Positions 1 to 11,569 of a stretch of DNA of 64,000 bases are shown piece after piece. A program made the translations under genes and the position numbers. Below the pieces are notes generated by a model. The model had not been told where the DNA came from. It made no database searches and worked only from the letters and a program-made list of their open reading frames with translations. Source of the stretch: Przewalskia tangutica (lineage: Eukaryota; Streptophyta; Magnoliopsida; Solanales; Solanaceae); the NCBI GenBank assembly GCA_029844215.1, contig CM056738.1, positions 40,932,388-40,996,387 on the forward strand, in the 5' to 3' direction. How positions within the stretch are numbered: the stretch's first letter is position 1; the number at the start of each line of letters is the position of its first letter.

Positions 1-860
1 TCGTTCCGTCGACCCCTCGCGCCTCACATCTAGTGCGTGAGCTGCGTGCGGGCAATGTCCATGCGGTGAAGAGAAACACCACAAGATTCGGCCATATAAT
101 CATCAAGCGGTGGCGTGGCGATGCACCCTATCCTCCATGCTCTGCAACTAGCGCGAGGACATATCGAGCCAAAGAATCGAACTCGACATTGTACTCCCGG
201 CGGTCGCCTCTGCCTCGATAACAAAAATCAGCCGGCCGTGCCCTCGCCATGCGGGCAAGAAGTGCGTGAGAAAGCCCGAAAACTCATCCCATACTGCTGA
301 GGTGCATGCTCTCCCGGAAAGCTCCATGAATCAAACCAATCGGCTGCGGTATCACGCGGCCGATGCGAACAAAGGTCACGACTCGGTTTCGAAGCCTTGA
401 TCACCGCGTGATCGTGTATCTGGGATGAACTCCTGCGGATCATCCTCGACCTCGACCCATAAAACTCTGGCGGGCTACAACTCGGAAAGTCCGTAGCCTC
501 AAACTATCTGCTCGGGGTGAACGGCTGGTCTTCTGGGCCGGGCTGCTGCGTCCGGCTGTCGCCATCTCGCCTGACCACGGCGATAATCGGGCCATCTCGC
601 GTGACCCGTCTCCCTCCGGCCTGTGGGGTGGAGGCTCAGTCTTGTAGTCATCGACCATCGATGCGGCTCTAAACTCTTCTTGGTCTTTGGCGGCGTCGCG
701 AAACCCGCCGTCTGAAGCACAACCTCAGGTACTGTCTGGGCCTGCGCCCTCGTACTCCTCTGTATCTCACTAGCGACACCCTCATTTGCCTTGCCTCTGG
801 GCTCTGGTTGCACTGCGGAGGCATAATCGGTAAAGCGAGATACGTCAGAGGGGTACAACT
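1..860 (-). pseudogene. Decayed gag of a Tekay/Del-like Ty3/gypsy element (left edge)
   Basis: Read on the minus strand after the primer site at 1010-1021, this stretch gives gag-like pieces in several frames. One is EDDPQEF near 430-450, matching SEEDPQEF in the plus-strand gag at 5038-5062. Another resembles the segment DRVHR...DDYMAESC...MDIAR near 60-170, which in the family lies between the capsid-like part and the zinc knuckle. Gag would coat the element RNA and form the virus-like particle. Frames shift repeatedly and no long reading frame survives. The rest of the element lies left of the window. I am sure it is gag-derived but not of exact ends. Confidence 0.7.
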
Positions 861-1009
861 TACAACACAGCTCTAAGGCACGATCTCGGAATGAGAAGAA
901 TGGAAACCAATCCTAAATGTCCTATAGCCTCCTGATTATAGATGTGGTGCACAACACCGATAATCAAGACTACTGAACACGATGCGTAGACACTTTCCGA
1001 GGATTAACT

Positions 1010-1021
1010 GCTCTGATACCA
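1010..1021 (-). other. Primer binding site, tRNA-iMet type
   Basis: The minus strand reads TGGTATCAGAGC, complementary to the 3' end of initiator methionine tRNA, four bases after the LTR end at 1026. This fixes the strand and the LTR boundary of the leftmost element. Confidence 0.9.
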
Positions 1022-1025
1022 CTTT

Positions 1026-3051
1026 TGTAACGACCCGTTCCGGGGCCCGTTACTGGTGCCTTACCCTGGGCACCCTAGTGATACAAACATCAGAGAAAAT
1101 CAGCGGAACACAAAACAAGAGTCATTTAACAAGAGATAAATAAATAAACAGGCCAACCAAAACAGTTGCCTTCAGTATATACATAAAACCTGAACACTTT
1201 AAAAACCAAGTACTCATTACTCACGAATGAGGTTTCACACAAACATCCACATTAAAACAAATAAGTTAAGTCTCTTATCTTATAAGATCAAGTCTCTTAA
1301 CTTCTAACATCAGTAAACCATTTTCACTTACATAAGGTCGTTATAACTAACTTCCCATAAAGCTATTATAACACCCTATGTTTTAAACCAACCAAATCAC
1401 TTAGCACATGTACGTCTACCGTACTACATAGTTCACAACAATCATGCTAGAAAAGATAGGAAGAGGTTCACATACCTCGCGACGATTTATCGACAATAAG
1501 CAAAATGCTCCAAGTACTACAACGCACTAGCCCTTTCCACTCTCGAGTAGAATACGCTACTCTTAGTACTTTCACCTATAAAGGTCAAAACGTCTATTAA
1601 CCCCAAAACACAAGTTTCTATCTTTCTATAGAAAATTCGGCACCTCCCCACATGAGCGTAAATCTCCTCTCTATCGGCTACCAAGCCAACCGGGGTTTAC
1701 ACGTCTACCGGGCGTGTACAATTCTACTCGATAATACTACACAAGTCTGCTGCAATACACCCTATGTAAATCTGATTCGATTCGATTATTTATTCTTGGG
1801 CTTAAGTCAAAGACATTGCGAATACTAAGTATAGTTCCATATATAGTATACCTCAACTATATATTCTAACAAACATGTAATTTCCAATTACAATAGAGGA
1901 CAAGATAATTACCTCGGTAAGCCCAAAATTATCAAGTTATAATGTCGATCTGAGCAAGGTTTAGCTCGCTCAGTGCGCTCCAAACCACTCCAAACAACCC
2001 TTAGAAGTTCTAACCAACTTCTACTCAAATACTTGACCAACTATGAAGATTTCCTTAGGGTTTCGGTTTGAGACTAAAAGGGACAAAAGGTAGTATTTCG
2101 GACTCTACGTAGAGGTATCTTTGGAATACTACAAGGTACAAGGCTAAGGTATTTTGGGCATTATAACAATACTAGGAGTATTTCTATACCACAACAAGGG
2201 GTATTATACGAAAACAACTAGGCTAGGGGTACCCCACACAAGCCTCACTCAAAGGGGGCCTCTCGGCCAAAGCTCCACAAGGGGAGGGCTTTGGGCGATT
2301 TCAACTCATGAGGAGAGATTTCAAGACTTGGAAAATGATTTTTGGATGAAGAAAGTTCATCAACTAAGGGTATTTATAGCAAACCCAAAGGCCAACCAAT
2401 GGCAAGATCTAGCCAAGTGCTACACAAGTGTAAGGCCAAGATATGCCCAAGTGCACCTAGCCCTACTCCTTAAAACCCTCACAAATATCTACAAAAATAT
2501 CTACCCACTGACACTTGATCGTCCAGTGCGCCCGCTTCTTCGATGTGAGGGTGACACATGTCACCCTCCGTTGGTCCAAAATGTTCCGTCTCTCGGAAAA
2601 ATCCATAAAAATACAAAGCGACATAGTCGGAATTTTCCGCCATGAAGTTCTGTAAGCGTTTAGTCGGCGACTCTAACAGGGTGTTGTGCCAAAGGTCATT
2701 TCGGCCGAAGCCACTGGCGGGGTGACACGTGTCACCTCCTATTGGCCCTCAAAAGCGTCTTTCGAAAAAATCCACAATGGCCAAAATCTCAAAACAAAGT
2801 GGGCCCCACAAAGCGTAAATTTCTCCGTGGGCCCACGTGACCATTTCCAAAATAAAATTCCATAATTCTCTAATATTCCGAAGTCCGAATACCAAATCTG
2901 GGAATCAATTCCCATTAACGAACCTTTTTCTTCACAAATAACAGGAAACTTTTAAAGTGAAAACTCACATCTTTCTTTCTTTTCAAAATTTTCTGCCGTA
3001 CTCTCGTACGTACGTCCTCACATACATACCCTGCAACTACGGGGTATAACA
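1026..3051 (-). mobile_element. 5' LTR (2.0 kb) of the leftmost minus-strand Tekay-like element
   Basis: On the minus strand the LTR starts TGTTATACCCCGTAG at 3051 and ends GGGTCGTTACA at 1026, followed by a perfect tRNA-iMet primer site. It shares blocks with the 3.4 kb LTR at 59295-62709: both ends, the segment with the word acctcgcgacgat, and the promoter zone. It lacks roughly 1.4-1.6 kb of the middle, including the array-rich part. Its outer edge meets LTR sequence of the plus-strand element at 3052, so it inserted there. Confidence 0.85.
2371..2378 (-). promoter_or_regulatory. LTR TATA box
   Basis: TATAAATA on the minus strand, inside the 5' LTR. The equivalent TATAAAT lies at 62321-62327 in the related LTR. 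It probably starts the element's genomic RNA. Confidence 0.55.
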
Positions 3052-4516
3052 GGTTAAGAGACTAATTGTATTTTTTTGAAAGTTAAGAGAATTGATTTGA
3101 AAGTATTTAATACTTGGTTTCAAAAAGTAGAAGTCTCTTGGTTATAAAAGGAATGAGTTGGTCTAAAACCATAAAGGGTTATAACGGCTTTATGGGAAGT
3201 TGGTTATAACGGCTTTATGAAAGGTTAAAAGAATGGTTTTCTTCAGTAATGTAAGTAATGAAATGATTTGAAATAAAGAAGGGCAAACTGTTTTTAAGGT
3301 ACCAGTTGCTTAGGGTTTTTAAGAAAGAAGTCACTTGTTTTAGAAGCCGGTAATTGTATTTCTAAAAGGTATTGTGACTTGTCTTGAAAGGTGGATAGGA
3401 CTTGATACTATAGTCGTTAGTTTACGCGGACTATATGACATTATCGACCGAGAATGGGCGGGCGGTATACCTGCACGCGCACTATATGACATTATCGACC
3501 GAGAATGGTAGGCGAGATACCTTGCAGGCGGACTATATGACATTATCGACCGAGAATGGGCGGGCGAGATACCTTTACGCGGACTATATGACATTATCGA
3601 CCGAGAATGGGCGGGCGGATACCTTCAGGCGGACTATATGACATTATCGACCGAGAATGGCGGGCGATACCTTTGCAGGCGGACTATATGACATTATCGA
3701 CCCAGGAATGGGCCGGGCAGTATACCTTTACGGGCAAACTATATGACATTATCGACCCAGGATTGGGCCGGGCAGTATACCTTTACGGGCAGACTATGTG
3801 ACCTTGATCGCGTCGATTTGGTAGGGTAGTGTAGTGCCCCTGCAAAAGGCGGATTATACTTATGAAAGATAAGTAAGTTATCTGATAATGAACTTAATGA
3901 TTTTTCCTAATCGTATGCGTAAGAATGTGGCTATAGCTTTTTATTAAGAATGGAAAAGATAATAAGGTGCGATTAAGTTCATAAGTGGTAATGACACGGC
4001 AGGATCTGGTATGTATTTTTATACGTGTCCTTGTCATTCTTTTGTACAATTATGATATGTTTACTGTACGTCATTTCTGTTCCATATTCGGTACTTGTTG
4101 TCTTGACGGCCCCTTCGAAGTGCGTTAAATGCCGAGTTTAGGTACCAGTTTGCGATCCTTGCTCTTAGGATCTCGGTTCGATTTTGAGAAAGCTCCATTT
4201 GCTCGGAGGCTTAGCTCTTGGTACGGTGTTCCACAGTAGTAGATTCATGTATATTCAGGTATGGCGGGGCCTGTCCGCCACGATTGTTACGTTAAAACTC
4301 TTAAGTGCGTAGTCACATTTGTGGAGTGCATTTGTAAAGAAATGAGGCAACCGCTTGGTTGTACATATTTATGCCGGGAAGGTAGCCCTGTCGGCTAACT
4401 TTGTTGTTTACTTCGTTGTTTTATTTTATAAGGTTCATGTATGTTCGCTGATTATCTCGATGTATACAGTAAGGGTGCCTGTGTAGGGCACGATCGCGAT
4501 CGAGGGTCAGTCGACA
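3052..4516 (+). repeat. 5' LTR remnant of the gag-only element
   Basis: Collinear and nearly identical with 8179-9593 of the 3' LTR, including the tandem array and the terminal block ending in ACA. The first ~1.9 kb of the LTR is absent because the minus-strand LTR ending at 3051 abuts here. Confidence 0.85.
3428..3805 (+). repeat. 51-55 bp minisatellite inside the 5' LTR
   Basis: About seven head-to-tail copies of a unit beginning ACTATATGACATTATCGACC, at 3431, 3482, 3533, 3584, 3634, 3684 and 3739. The last units are 55 bp and keep cccagg and gggccgggcag. The earlier ones are 50-51 bp and show ccgag and gggcgggcg at the same places. The short open frames here are by-products of the repeat. 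Confidence 0.9.
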
Positions 4517-4520
4517 AAAG

Positions 4521-4533
4521 TGGTATCGAGCGA
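4521..4533 (+). other. Primer binding site, altered tRNA-iMet type
   Basis: TGGTATCGAGCGA follows the LTR end at 4516. The usual word is TGGTATCAGAGCAG. Both CAG words appear as CGA, the pattern seen elsewhere in this half of the window. Confidence 0.75.
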
Positions 4534-4721
4534 TTAGTCCTCGGAAAGTGTCTGCAGGTGTGTCTAGTAGAGTCTTGATTATCGGTGTGTTGTGCACCAC
4601 ATCTATAATCGTGAGGCTGCATGACATTTAGGATTGGTTTCCATTCTTCTCTTTCTAAGATCGTGCAGTAGAGCTGTCTTATTAGGTTGAATCCTCTCTG
4701 ACCTATTCTTATGAAACAGTT

Positions 4722-5815
4722 ATGCCTCCTGGAGGCGGCCGGGGCGAAGGGCAAAGCGGCGAGGCTTAGAGGTGCGAGAGGTTTCGGGACTCGGGCACAG
4801 ACTATGCAGGGTAGTAGGCGGCAATGAAGTTCGGCCAGCCGGCGATATTAGAGGCGGCGGTAGCTCGAAGGTTCGTGCGGGCCCCAGTTCGCGGCCTGAG
4901 GCGGTACGAAGATTATGGAGAACAAATCGGACTATTGGCGACATAGTGGTGGGGCGGCGGCGAGCAGTAGCTAACCCTAAGCGGTTTGCGGATCCGGATT
5001 TTACAGGTTGTCATCCGCCCGAGTTTTATGGTTCGTGGTCCGAGGAGGATCCGCAGGAGTTCGTTCGGCGACTACGGACTATGCGAGTTCTTAAGGCTTG
5101 GAGGCAGTGCGTTATACTAGCCTCTTCTGGGATTCTGCGATATTGCGTTGGCTAGTTTGAGTCATGGAGTCTTGTGAGAGGATGATGCTCTTCCGGTGTT
5201 TGAGAGGAGTTCACGAGGCCTTTATGGATCACTTTTGCCTCCCGAGATGAGGAGGGCCGCGTAGATAGATTTTTGACCTTGAGGCGAGAATGGGAGGACT
5301 ACCGGGAGTATAGCACAGAGTTTGACTCCTTGGCGAGCATCGCACACCATTGTAGCTAACATGGCGGATAGAGTTCATCGTTATGTGATGGGGCTGAACC
5401 GTCATATGATTCTTTGCATGCTTGGGGTGGCTCTTGGCCGGTATGGACATTGCTAGGATGCAGCCTATGCGCGAGGATAGATGATAGAGAGGAGGATCAA
5501 TTTGACTCGAGCCAGCCAAGAGGCGAACATCGTAGTCTCGAGCGATTTTAGAGCGGGCGATCTCGCAGCGAACTAGGTCTACATTGCGATCGGCCGAGTG
5601 CTCCTCCACGATTTTCCGGCGAGGTTTTCACGACCACGGGAATGCGAGGCGGTCAGTCTCTAGAGCTTCGAGTCTCGGGGAGATGGGGTTCGAGCGATCG
5701 AGGCCACTTTTGCCTCATGCGCCCGATATAGTAGGTTACATTCGGGGTATGTCGGCGATGCGGGTGCTTGTTTTTCTTGTGGTCGTCTAGGCCATATGTT
5801 AAGAGAATGTCCTTA
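4722..5815 (+). pseudogene. Decayed gag with intact CCHC zinc knuckle
   Basis: The start ATGCCTCC at 4722 is a common gag beginning in this lineage, but the frame stops after 15 codons. Further on, frame pieces give HPPEFYGSWSEEDPQEF (about 5011-5062), VDRFLTLRREWEDYREYSTE (about 5262-5322) and DRVHRYVMGLNRHMI (about 5368-5412), the expected order for a Tekay gag. The knuckle CFSCGRLGHMLREC (5769-5810) has perfect C-X2-C-X4-H-X4-C spacing and would bind the element RNA. At least five frame changes or stops separate these pieces. Several may be sequence errors rather than mutations. Confidence 0.8.
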
Positions 5816-6210
5816 TAGAGGTCTGGTGGGACAACACAATCTTTGGATCGATTGCGGGTTCTTCGCCTTGATAGCTAGACAGATATCCATACACCGGTAG
5901 TGGCGAGAGGTCGTGGTGGAAGTTCCAGCTTTAGCGGTCCTTTGAGCACTATATGGTTTCGGTATGTCCTTGACTCCTTTAGAAACTTGTATGCATGATA
6001 AAGTTGTGGTATGTTTAAGTTTTATGAGCAGTTATATTGGGACTATGTATATGTTAGAAGGAGTTGGAAATGCGAAAAGATAATCTCTTTTGGGGCTTAT
6101 GATGGGCCAGATAAGCATGTGCGAGGTACTAGGGCCATGTGTGGCATTATTAGTATGTCGTGTTTGTGAAAGGAAATTTTGTCGCCAATTATAAGTTTGA
6201 CTCCGAAAGA
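5816..6210 (+). other. Internal region where pol is absent
   Basis: Directly after the zinc knuckle the sequence moves into non-coding 3' sequence. Part of it (around 6090-6160) resembles the 3' untranslated part at 56780-56830. No protease, RT or integrase motif is visible on either strand. Confidence 0.6.
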
Positions 6211-6245
6211 ACATTCGGGGACGAATGTTTCTAAGGGGGGAAGAA
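6211..6245 (+). promoter_or_regulatory. Stem-loop plus polypurine tract
   Basis: AACATTCG-GGGA-CGAATGTT forms an inverted repeat, followed by a short spacer and the tract AAGGGGGGAAGAA just before the 3' LTR. The tract primes plus-strand DNA synthesis. The stem-loop is kept in four other places in the window, suggesting it is a family feature. Confidence 0.7.
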
Positions 6246-6581
6246 TGTTACACCCCGTATTTACAGGACATGTTTTAAGAACGTACGTGAGAACTCATAA
6301 GCGTCAAGATTTGAGACTTGTAAAATTTAGCGGAATTAAGGAATTGTCGGAAAACGTATTATTGTGACGAATGGGAGGGCGACACGTGTCACCCCCCTTA
6401 GAGTACCTTGGACGAAATTGATCATGGACACAAGGGTCATTTGACCCTTGTTAGGAAGACAAGTCTTGCTAGCCTTAGAGCTTGACAACATTGACCAAGT
6501 CATGACCCCACATTAGCCTTGATATTTGTTAAGACCTCATCCAAATCACCCATTTGTTTAGATCTTAACCCTCCATTACAC

Positions 6582-6590
6582 TATATAATA
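6582..6590 (+). promoter_or_regulatory. LTR TATA-like box
   Basis: TATATAATA lies about 340 bases into the LTR, the usual zone for transcription start in such LTRs. Assigned from position and sequence only. Confidence 0.4.
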
Positions 6591-8544
6591 CTAGTAGTGC
6601 AATACAAGCTTAATACTTAGCCAAAATTTCACACAATTTGAAGACTCCACATTGATAAGCTCTCGGGTTCATGGCACTTTGAAGAGCAAAAATTTTTCGT
6701 TCTTGTTCTTTAAGCCCCACACTTTAAACCAAGGTTCCTAAGTGTATTGTGAGTGTATCTCAATAGAAAAATCTCGGAAAAGATAGTTTCGGGTTAGTCG
6801 CAAAGTGAAAACCTAGTGGCTTTCTAGGTTTTGGATTGAAGGTTTGAAGGAACGTTGTTGGTATTGTTCTAAGGGTCTCAAGTAGCGGATTGAAGTGTCT
6901 TGAAGAGTCTCTAAGTTGCTAGGGAGCGACTTCAGATTTGGAATTGGATTAAGAATCGTTGAGGTATAATCTTGTTCTTTGAAAGTATTACAAGATTATT
7001 TGTTTTGTTGTTAGCTTTACTTGTTGCTAGCATGAAGTATGTGTTGAAGTTTATAAGGATTATAGATCGATTGTAGTCTTGGAAATTCGAAATGAAATGT
7101 AGGCCATATTAAGATGGATTACAATTTGATCGTTATTAGAAATCGTCGCATGTTACTTACTTAAAGATTTTGGTTGTTATAATCAAATGTGACTTGATAT
7201 CATGTTATGCTACCAATTTGGATTGAAATGGAAATTGGATAAGAATTGGTATTGTTGAACTCAAGGTGGCCGAAATTGTACTTATAGTTGTAATAGTTTG
7301 TTTTTCATTTGTATTGGACTACCGTCTATTGTGGTGAGCCAATTGGGGCTGTATGGTTATTTAGTTGTATTGTACTACCTTATAGATTGTGGTGAGCCAA
7401 TTGGGGCTGTTTGGTTATTGTATTCGGCCTTGAAAAGGTGGCATTGTAGTAGAAACAAAGGAGGTCTTTGTCCAGATTTTCCGTAGAAATTGGCGACTTA
7501 GCACTTAGAATATTCTACGTTTGAAGTAAGAGGTTAATGGACGTATTGTGACCATGATAGGTTGAAGAACTAAGTATAGCGTATACTACTTGAAGAATGG
7601 GATAGCTCAAGGTTGAAGTACTTTGGAGCATTTTGCTCTTGTCGACAATCGTCGCGAGGTATGTGAACCTCTTCCTTCCTTTGGCATGATTCTATGTATG
7701 GAATATACCTGTGGTATCACTTCATGTTTCCTTATACTCTTAGAAGTTAAGAGGTAGTTGTGTGACCTACTCTATATAGAACTTTTTCTATCTTTAAGCA
7801 TGACTAGTTGCACGTATGTAATACGGTAGACGTACAAGACTTTGACATTCTTTGTTAGCCTTATAAAATGCCAAGTCGGGTGAGTTAGGAAGTTAACTCA
7901 CTTCTTTGAAAATATTAAGGATGTCTTAAGTCTTAGTAAAGTTAAGGGACTTGAAGAGTTTAGAAGTATGTGATACTTGTTCCGTTTTAAACGTATAAGT
8001 CCCTTGGATAGGAAATTGTTTTTGCTAAGGCATAAAGTGAATATAACGGCTTTATGGGAAGTTAGTTATATTTGCTTTATGGAAAGATAAATGACTTGTT
8101 TTAAATGAAAAGACAACTTGATTTTAAGGCATCAATTGCCTAAGGTTTTATAATAAAAGGAGTCACTTGAGTTCAAAAGGTTAAGAGACTAATTGTATTT
8201 TTTTGAAAGTTAAGAGAATTGATTTGAAAGTATTTAATACTTGGTTTCAAAAAGTAGAAGTCTCTTGGTTATAAAAGGAATGAGTTGGTCTAAAACCATA
8301 AAGGGTTATAACGGCTTTATGGGAAGTTGGTTATAACGGCTTTATGAAAGGTTAAAAGAATGATTTTCTTCAGTAATGTAAGTAATGAAATGATTTGAAA
8401 TAAAGAAGGGCAAACTGTTTTTAAGGTACCAGTTGCTTAGGGTTTTTAAGAAAGAAGTCACTTGTTTTAGAAGCCGGTAATTGTATTTCTAAAAAGGTAT
8501 TGTGACTTGTCTTGAAAGGTGGATAGGACTTGATACTATAGTCG

Positions 8545-8880
8545 TTAGTTTACGGGCAAACTATATGACATTATCGACCCAGGAATGGGCGGGCAAGATA
8601 CCTTGCGCGCACTATATGACATTATCGACCGAGAATGGGCGGGCGATACCTGCAGGCGGACTATATGACATTATCGACCGAGAATGGGCGGGCGAGATAC
8701 CTTCTACGCGGACTATATGACATTATCGACCGAGAATGGGCGGGCGGTATACCTTTGCACGCGCACTATATGACATTATCGACCGAGAATGGGCAGGCGT
8801 TATACCTTTACGCGGACTATATGACATTATCGACCGAGTTGGGCGGGCGAGATACCTTTCAGGCGGACTATGTGACCTTG
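8545..8880 (+). repeat. 51-55 bp minisatellite inside the 3' LTR
   Basis: Same unit as at 3428-3805, about six copies. The first unit keeps cccagg, the others show ccgag. Which units carry the full-length form differs between the two LTRs. Confidence 0.9.
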
Positions 8881-9593
8881 ATCGCGTCGATTTGGCGGGT
8901 AGTGTAGTGCCCCTCACAAAAGGGCGGATTATACTTATGAAAGATAAGTAAGTTATACAATAATGAACTTAATGATTTTTTCCTAATCGTATGCGTAAGA
9001 ATGTGGCTATAGCTTTTTATTAAGAATGGAAAAGATAATAAGGTGCGATTAAGTTCATAAGTGGTAATGACACGGCGAGGATCCGTATGTATTTTTATAC
9101 GTGTTCTTGTCATTCTTTTGTCTGATTATGATACATTTCTTGACGTCATTTCTATTCCATATTAAATTTTTGTTATGCGACCCCGCCCGAAGCTGCGTTA
9201 AATGCCGCGAGTTTAGGTACCAGGTTGGCGATCCTTGCTCTTAGGATCTCGGTTGATTTTGAGAAAGCTCCATTTGCTCGGAGGCTTAGCTCTTGTGCGG
9301 TGTTCCTGAAGTAGTAGATTCATGTATATTCGGGGTATGGCGGGGCCTGTCCCGCCACGATTATTCGTTAAAACTCTTAGAAGTGCAGTAGTCACATTTT
9401 GTGGGTGCATTTGTAAAGAAATGAGGCAACCGCTTGGTTGTACATATTTATGCCGGAAGGTAGCCCTATCGGCTAACTTTGTTGTTTTACATTGTTTTAT
9501 TTTATAAGGTTCATGTATGTTCGTGATTATCTCGATGTATACTGTAAGGGTGCCCGGAGTAGGGCACGATCGCGATCGAGGTCGGTCGTGACA

Positions 9594-10825
9594 ATATGTT
9601 CGTTGTTTCTGTCGGATTATTCTTTGGGCGTTTCGGTTATATATGATGATGTTAATGTGTTGGTTATCTGTGTTTGTTTTCGGCTAGACAGATTTTTTGC
9701 GTTTTGTTTTTGTATCTCGCCGGAACTGTAAAACTCCGGAGACCTCGGTTGGCTTTATTTTCGGAATCCGTTTCTCGGTTTCGTTATAGACTGATTTTTG
9801 TTGGTTTTTGGTATTTTTAAAAAAACTTTGGCAGCCTTTATTTAGGTTTACCGTTGGTGTTGCTCGGCTGATTTGGTTAAGCTGATCTTTGCATTTTGGC
9901 CATTTTCTTTGTATACTTTGACCATGACGCTACCTTTTGGTTGCTCACGCTTCTTGTTTCCTTTATTCGCACACCATTTCGTTCACTGATTTTGTCGCTG
10001 ATGTTCTGGTGTGTTTGGCTGATTTTTGACGATTTTGCCCTTTTATTACTTTGTTAAATTGAATTTTGAATAAGATACTACACTTGGTATTTTACTGATT
10101 TTGAACTTGATACTACACTGGCCGAAGAAGGATTTATCCGTCGATCTGGAGGCCTCCATGGCAAGCGAGACGGAATATGTGGGCGAGGAGGAAAGTGAAA
10201 AGATTAGACGAGAATGCATAGTATCGTTCATCGGGAGGTGAGTCGACCGCAGCCGAAGCGATATTGGCTTCTCATGTCTTAGTATCCTTGGCATAACACT
10301 AGCTGAGCCCACACTATATAAAAATATATCTTTTACATATATATACATACATACGTTGTGTTTATTTGAGAATTTATTTTATTATTTACTAAGTGTCTTT
10401 TGCAAGTACCCGGAGGCGCACCCCAAAGTTAAAGCATTCACATAAAATAAAATAAAAGCGAAATATCTCTAAATTCTTTTCATTCCATCTTTATATGATT
10501 ATTTGCTTTCATTAGTATCTTGTAAAATATATATCTATTTTAAATACTTGCATGTCTAATTTAAATATCTCTTGGTTTTAATTATTAAACCAACCAAGAG
10601 ATATTTAAACTAGGCATGCAAATACTTAAAATAGATATAGATTTAACAAGATAGTAATGAAAGCAAATAATCATAAAAAAGATGGAATGAAGAGAATTTA
10701 GCGATATTTCGCTTTTATTTTATTTTATGCGAATGATTTAACTTTGAAGTCTTCTCAATACTACAGACACTTAGTAAAAGAATTAGTAAATAATAAAATA
10801 AATTATCAAATACACACAACCTATT

Positions 10826-10868
<43 letters not shown>

Positions 10869-11569
10869 TGAGCTCAACTAGTGTTATGCGAAGGATACTA
10901 AGACATGAAACCAATATCGCTTCGGCTGCGGTCGACTCACCTCCCGGTGAACGATACTATGCATTCTCGTCTAATCTTTTCACTTTCCTCCTCGCCCACA
11001 TATTCCGTCTCGCTTACCATGGAGGTCTCCAGATCGACAGATAAATCCTTCTTCATCCAGTGTAGTATCAAGTTCAAAATCAGTAAAATACCAAGTGTAG
11101 TATCTTGTGCAAAATCAATTTAATAAAGTAATAAAAGGGCAAAATCGTCAAAAATCAGCCAAACACACCAGAACATCAACGACAAAATCAGTGAACGAAA
11201 TGGTGTCTGAAGCGAAACAGATGAAAGCAATGAAAAGGTAGCGAGTCAAAGTATACAGCAAAAATGGCCAAAATGCAGCAGTCCAGTTAACCAAATCAGA
11301 CGAGCAACACCAACGGTAAACCCAAATAAAGACTGCCGAAGTTTTTTAAAAATACCAAAACCAACAAAAATCACTATAACAAAACCGAGAAATGGATTCC
11401 GAAAATAAAGCCAACCGAGGTCGCCGGAGTTTTACAGTTCCGGCGAGATACAAAAACAAAACGCAAAAAATCTGTCCAGCCGAAAACAAACACAGATAAC
11501 CAACACAATAACATCATCATATATAACTGAAACGCCCAAAGAATAATCCGACAGAAACAACAAACATAT
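9594..11569. repeat. ~2 kb inverted repeat (palindrome) of Ogre-like LTR sequence
   Basis: Two arms of about 980 bp face each other around a centre near 10584, with the innermost match AAATATCTCTTGG / CCAAGAGATATTT separated by 18 bases. The outermost match is atatgtt (9594) against aacatat (11569). Both arms match LTR sequence around 28690-29300. The right arm belongs to the 3' LTR of element A and the left arm is an inverted copy. Both arms can be read as the same short open frame (10046-10348 minus, 10905-11123 plus), with no known domain. A transcript across it would fold into a long hairpin. Confidence 0.85.

Larger units (their letters stand above)
3052..9593 (+). mobile_element. Gag-only Tekay-like LTR retrotransposon, 5' LTR truncated
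   Basis: A plus-strand element: partial 5' LTR (3052-4516), primer site (4521), short internal region (4517-6245), purine tract and a full 3' LTR (6246-9593). The internal region is only about 1.7 kb. It holds gag through its zinc knuckle and then passes straight to the 3' untranslated part, with no protease, RT, RNase H or integrase. This matches the non-autonomous terminal-repeat-with-gag type, which would rely on enzymes from a complete relative. The 5' LTR begins at the point equal to 8179 in the 3' LTR because another element inserted there. Confidence 0.8.
6246..9593 (+). repeat. 3' LTR (3.35 kb) of the gag-only element
   Basis: Starts TGTTACACCCCGTATTTACA after the purine tract and ends GTCGGTCGTGACA. 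A TATA-like word lies at 6582-6590 and a 51-55 bp array at 8545-8880. Sequence after 9593 is unrelated inverted-repeat DNA. No target duplication can be checked because the 5' LTR start is missing. Confidence 0.85.

Noticed and set aside
3435..3801. Open frames with repeating peptide (MTLSTENGRA, DIIDREWA)
   Set aside because: They are translations of the 51-55 bp array and change frame with unit length; no start or domain context.
4488..4502. Perfect palindrome CGATCGCGATCG near the LTR end as a regulatory site
   Set aside because: The matching place in element F reads CCAGTCGCGGGCCCGAGG on the same strand; the palindrome appears to result from the CAG to CGA type change.
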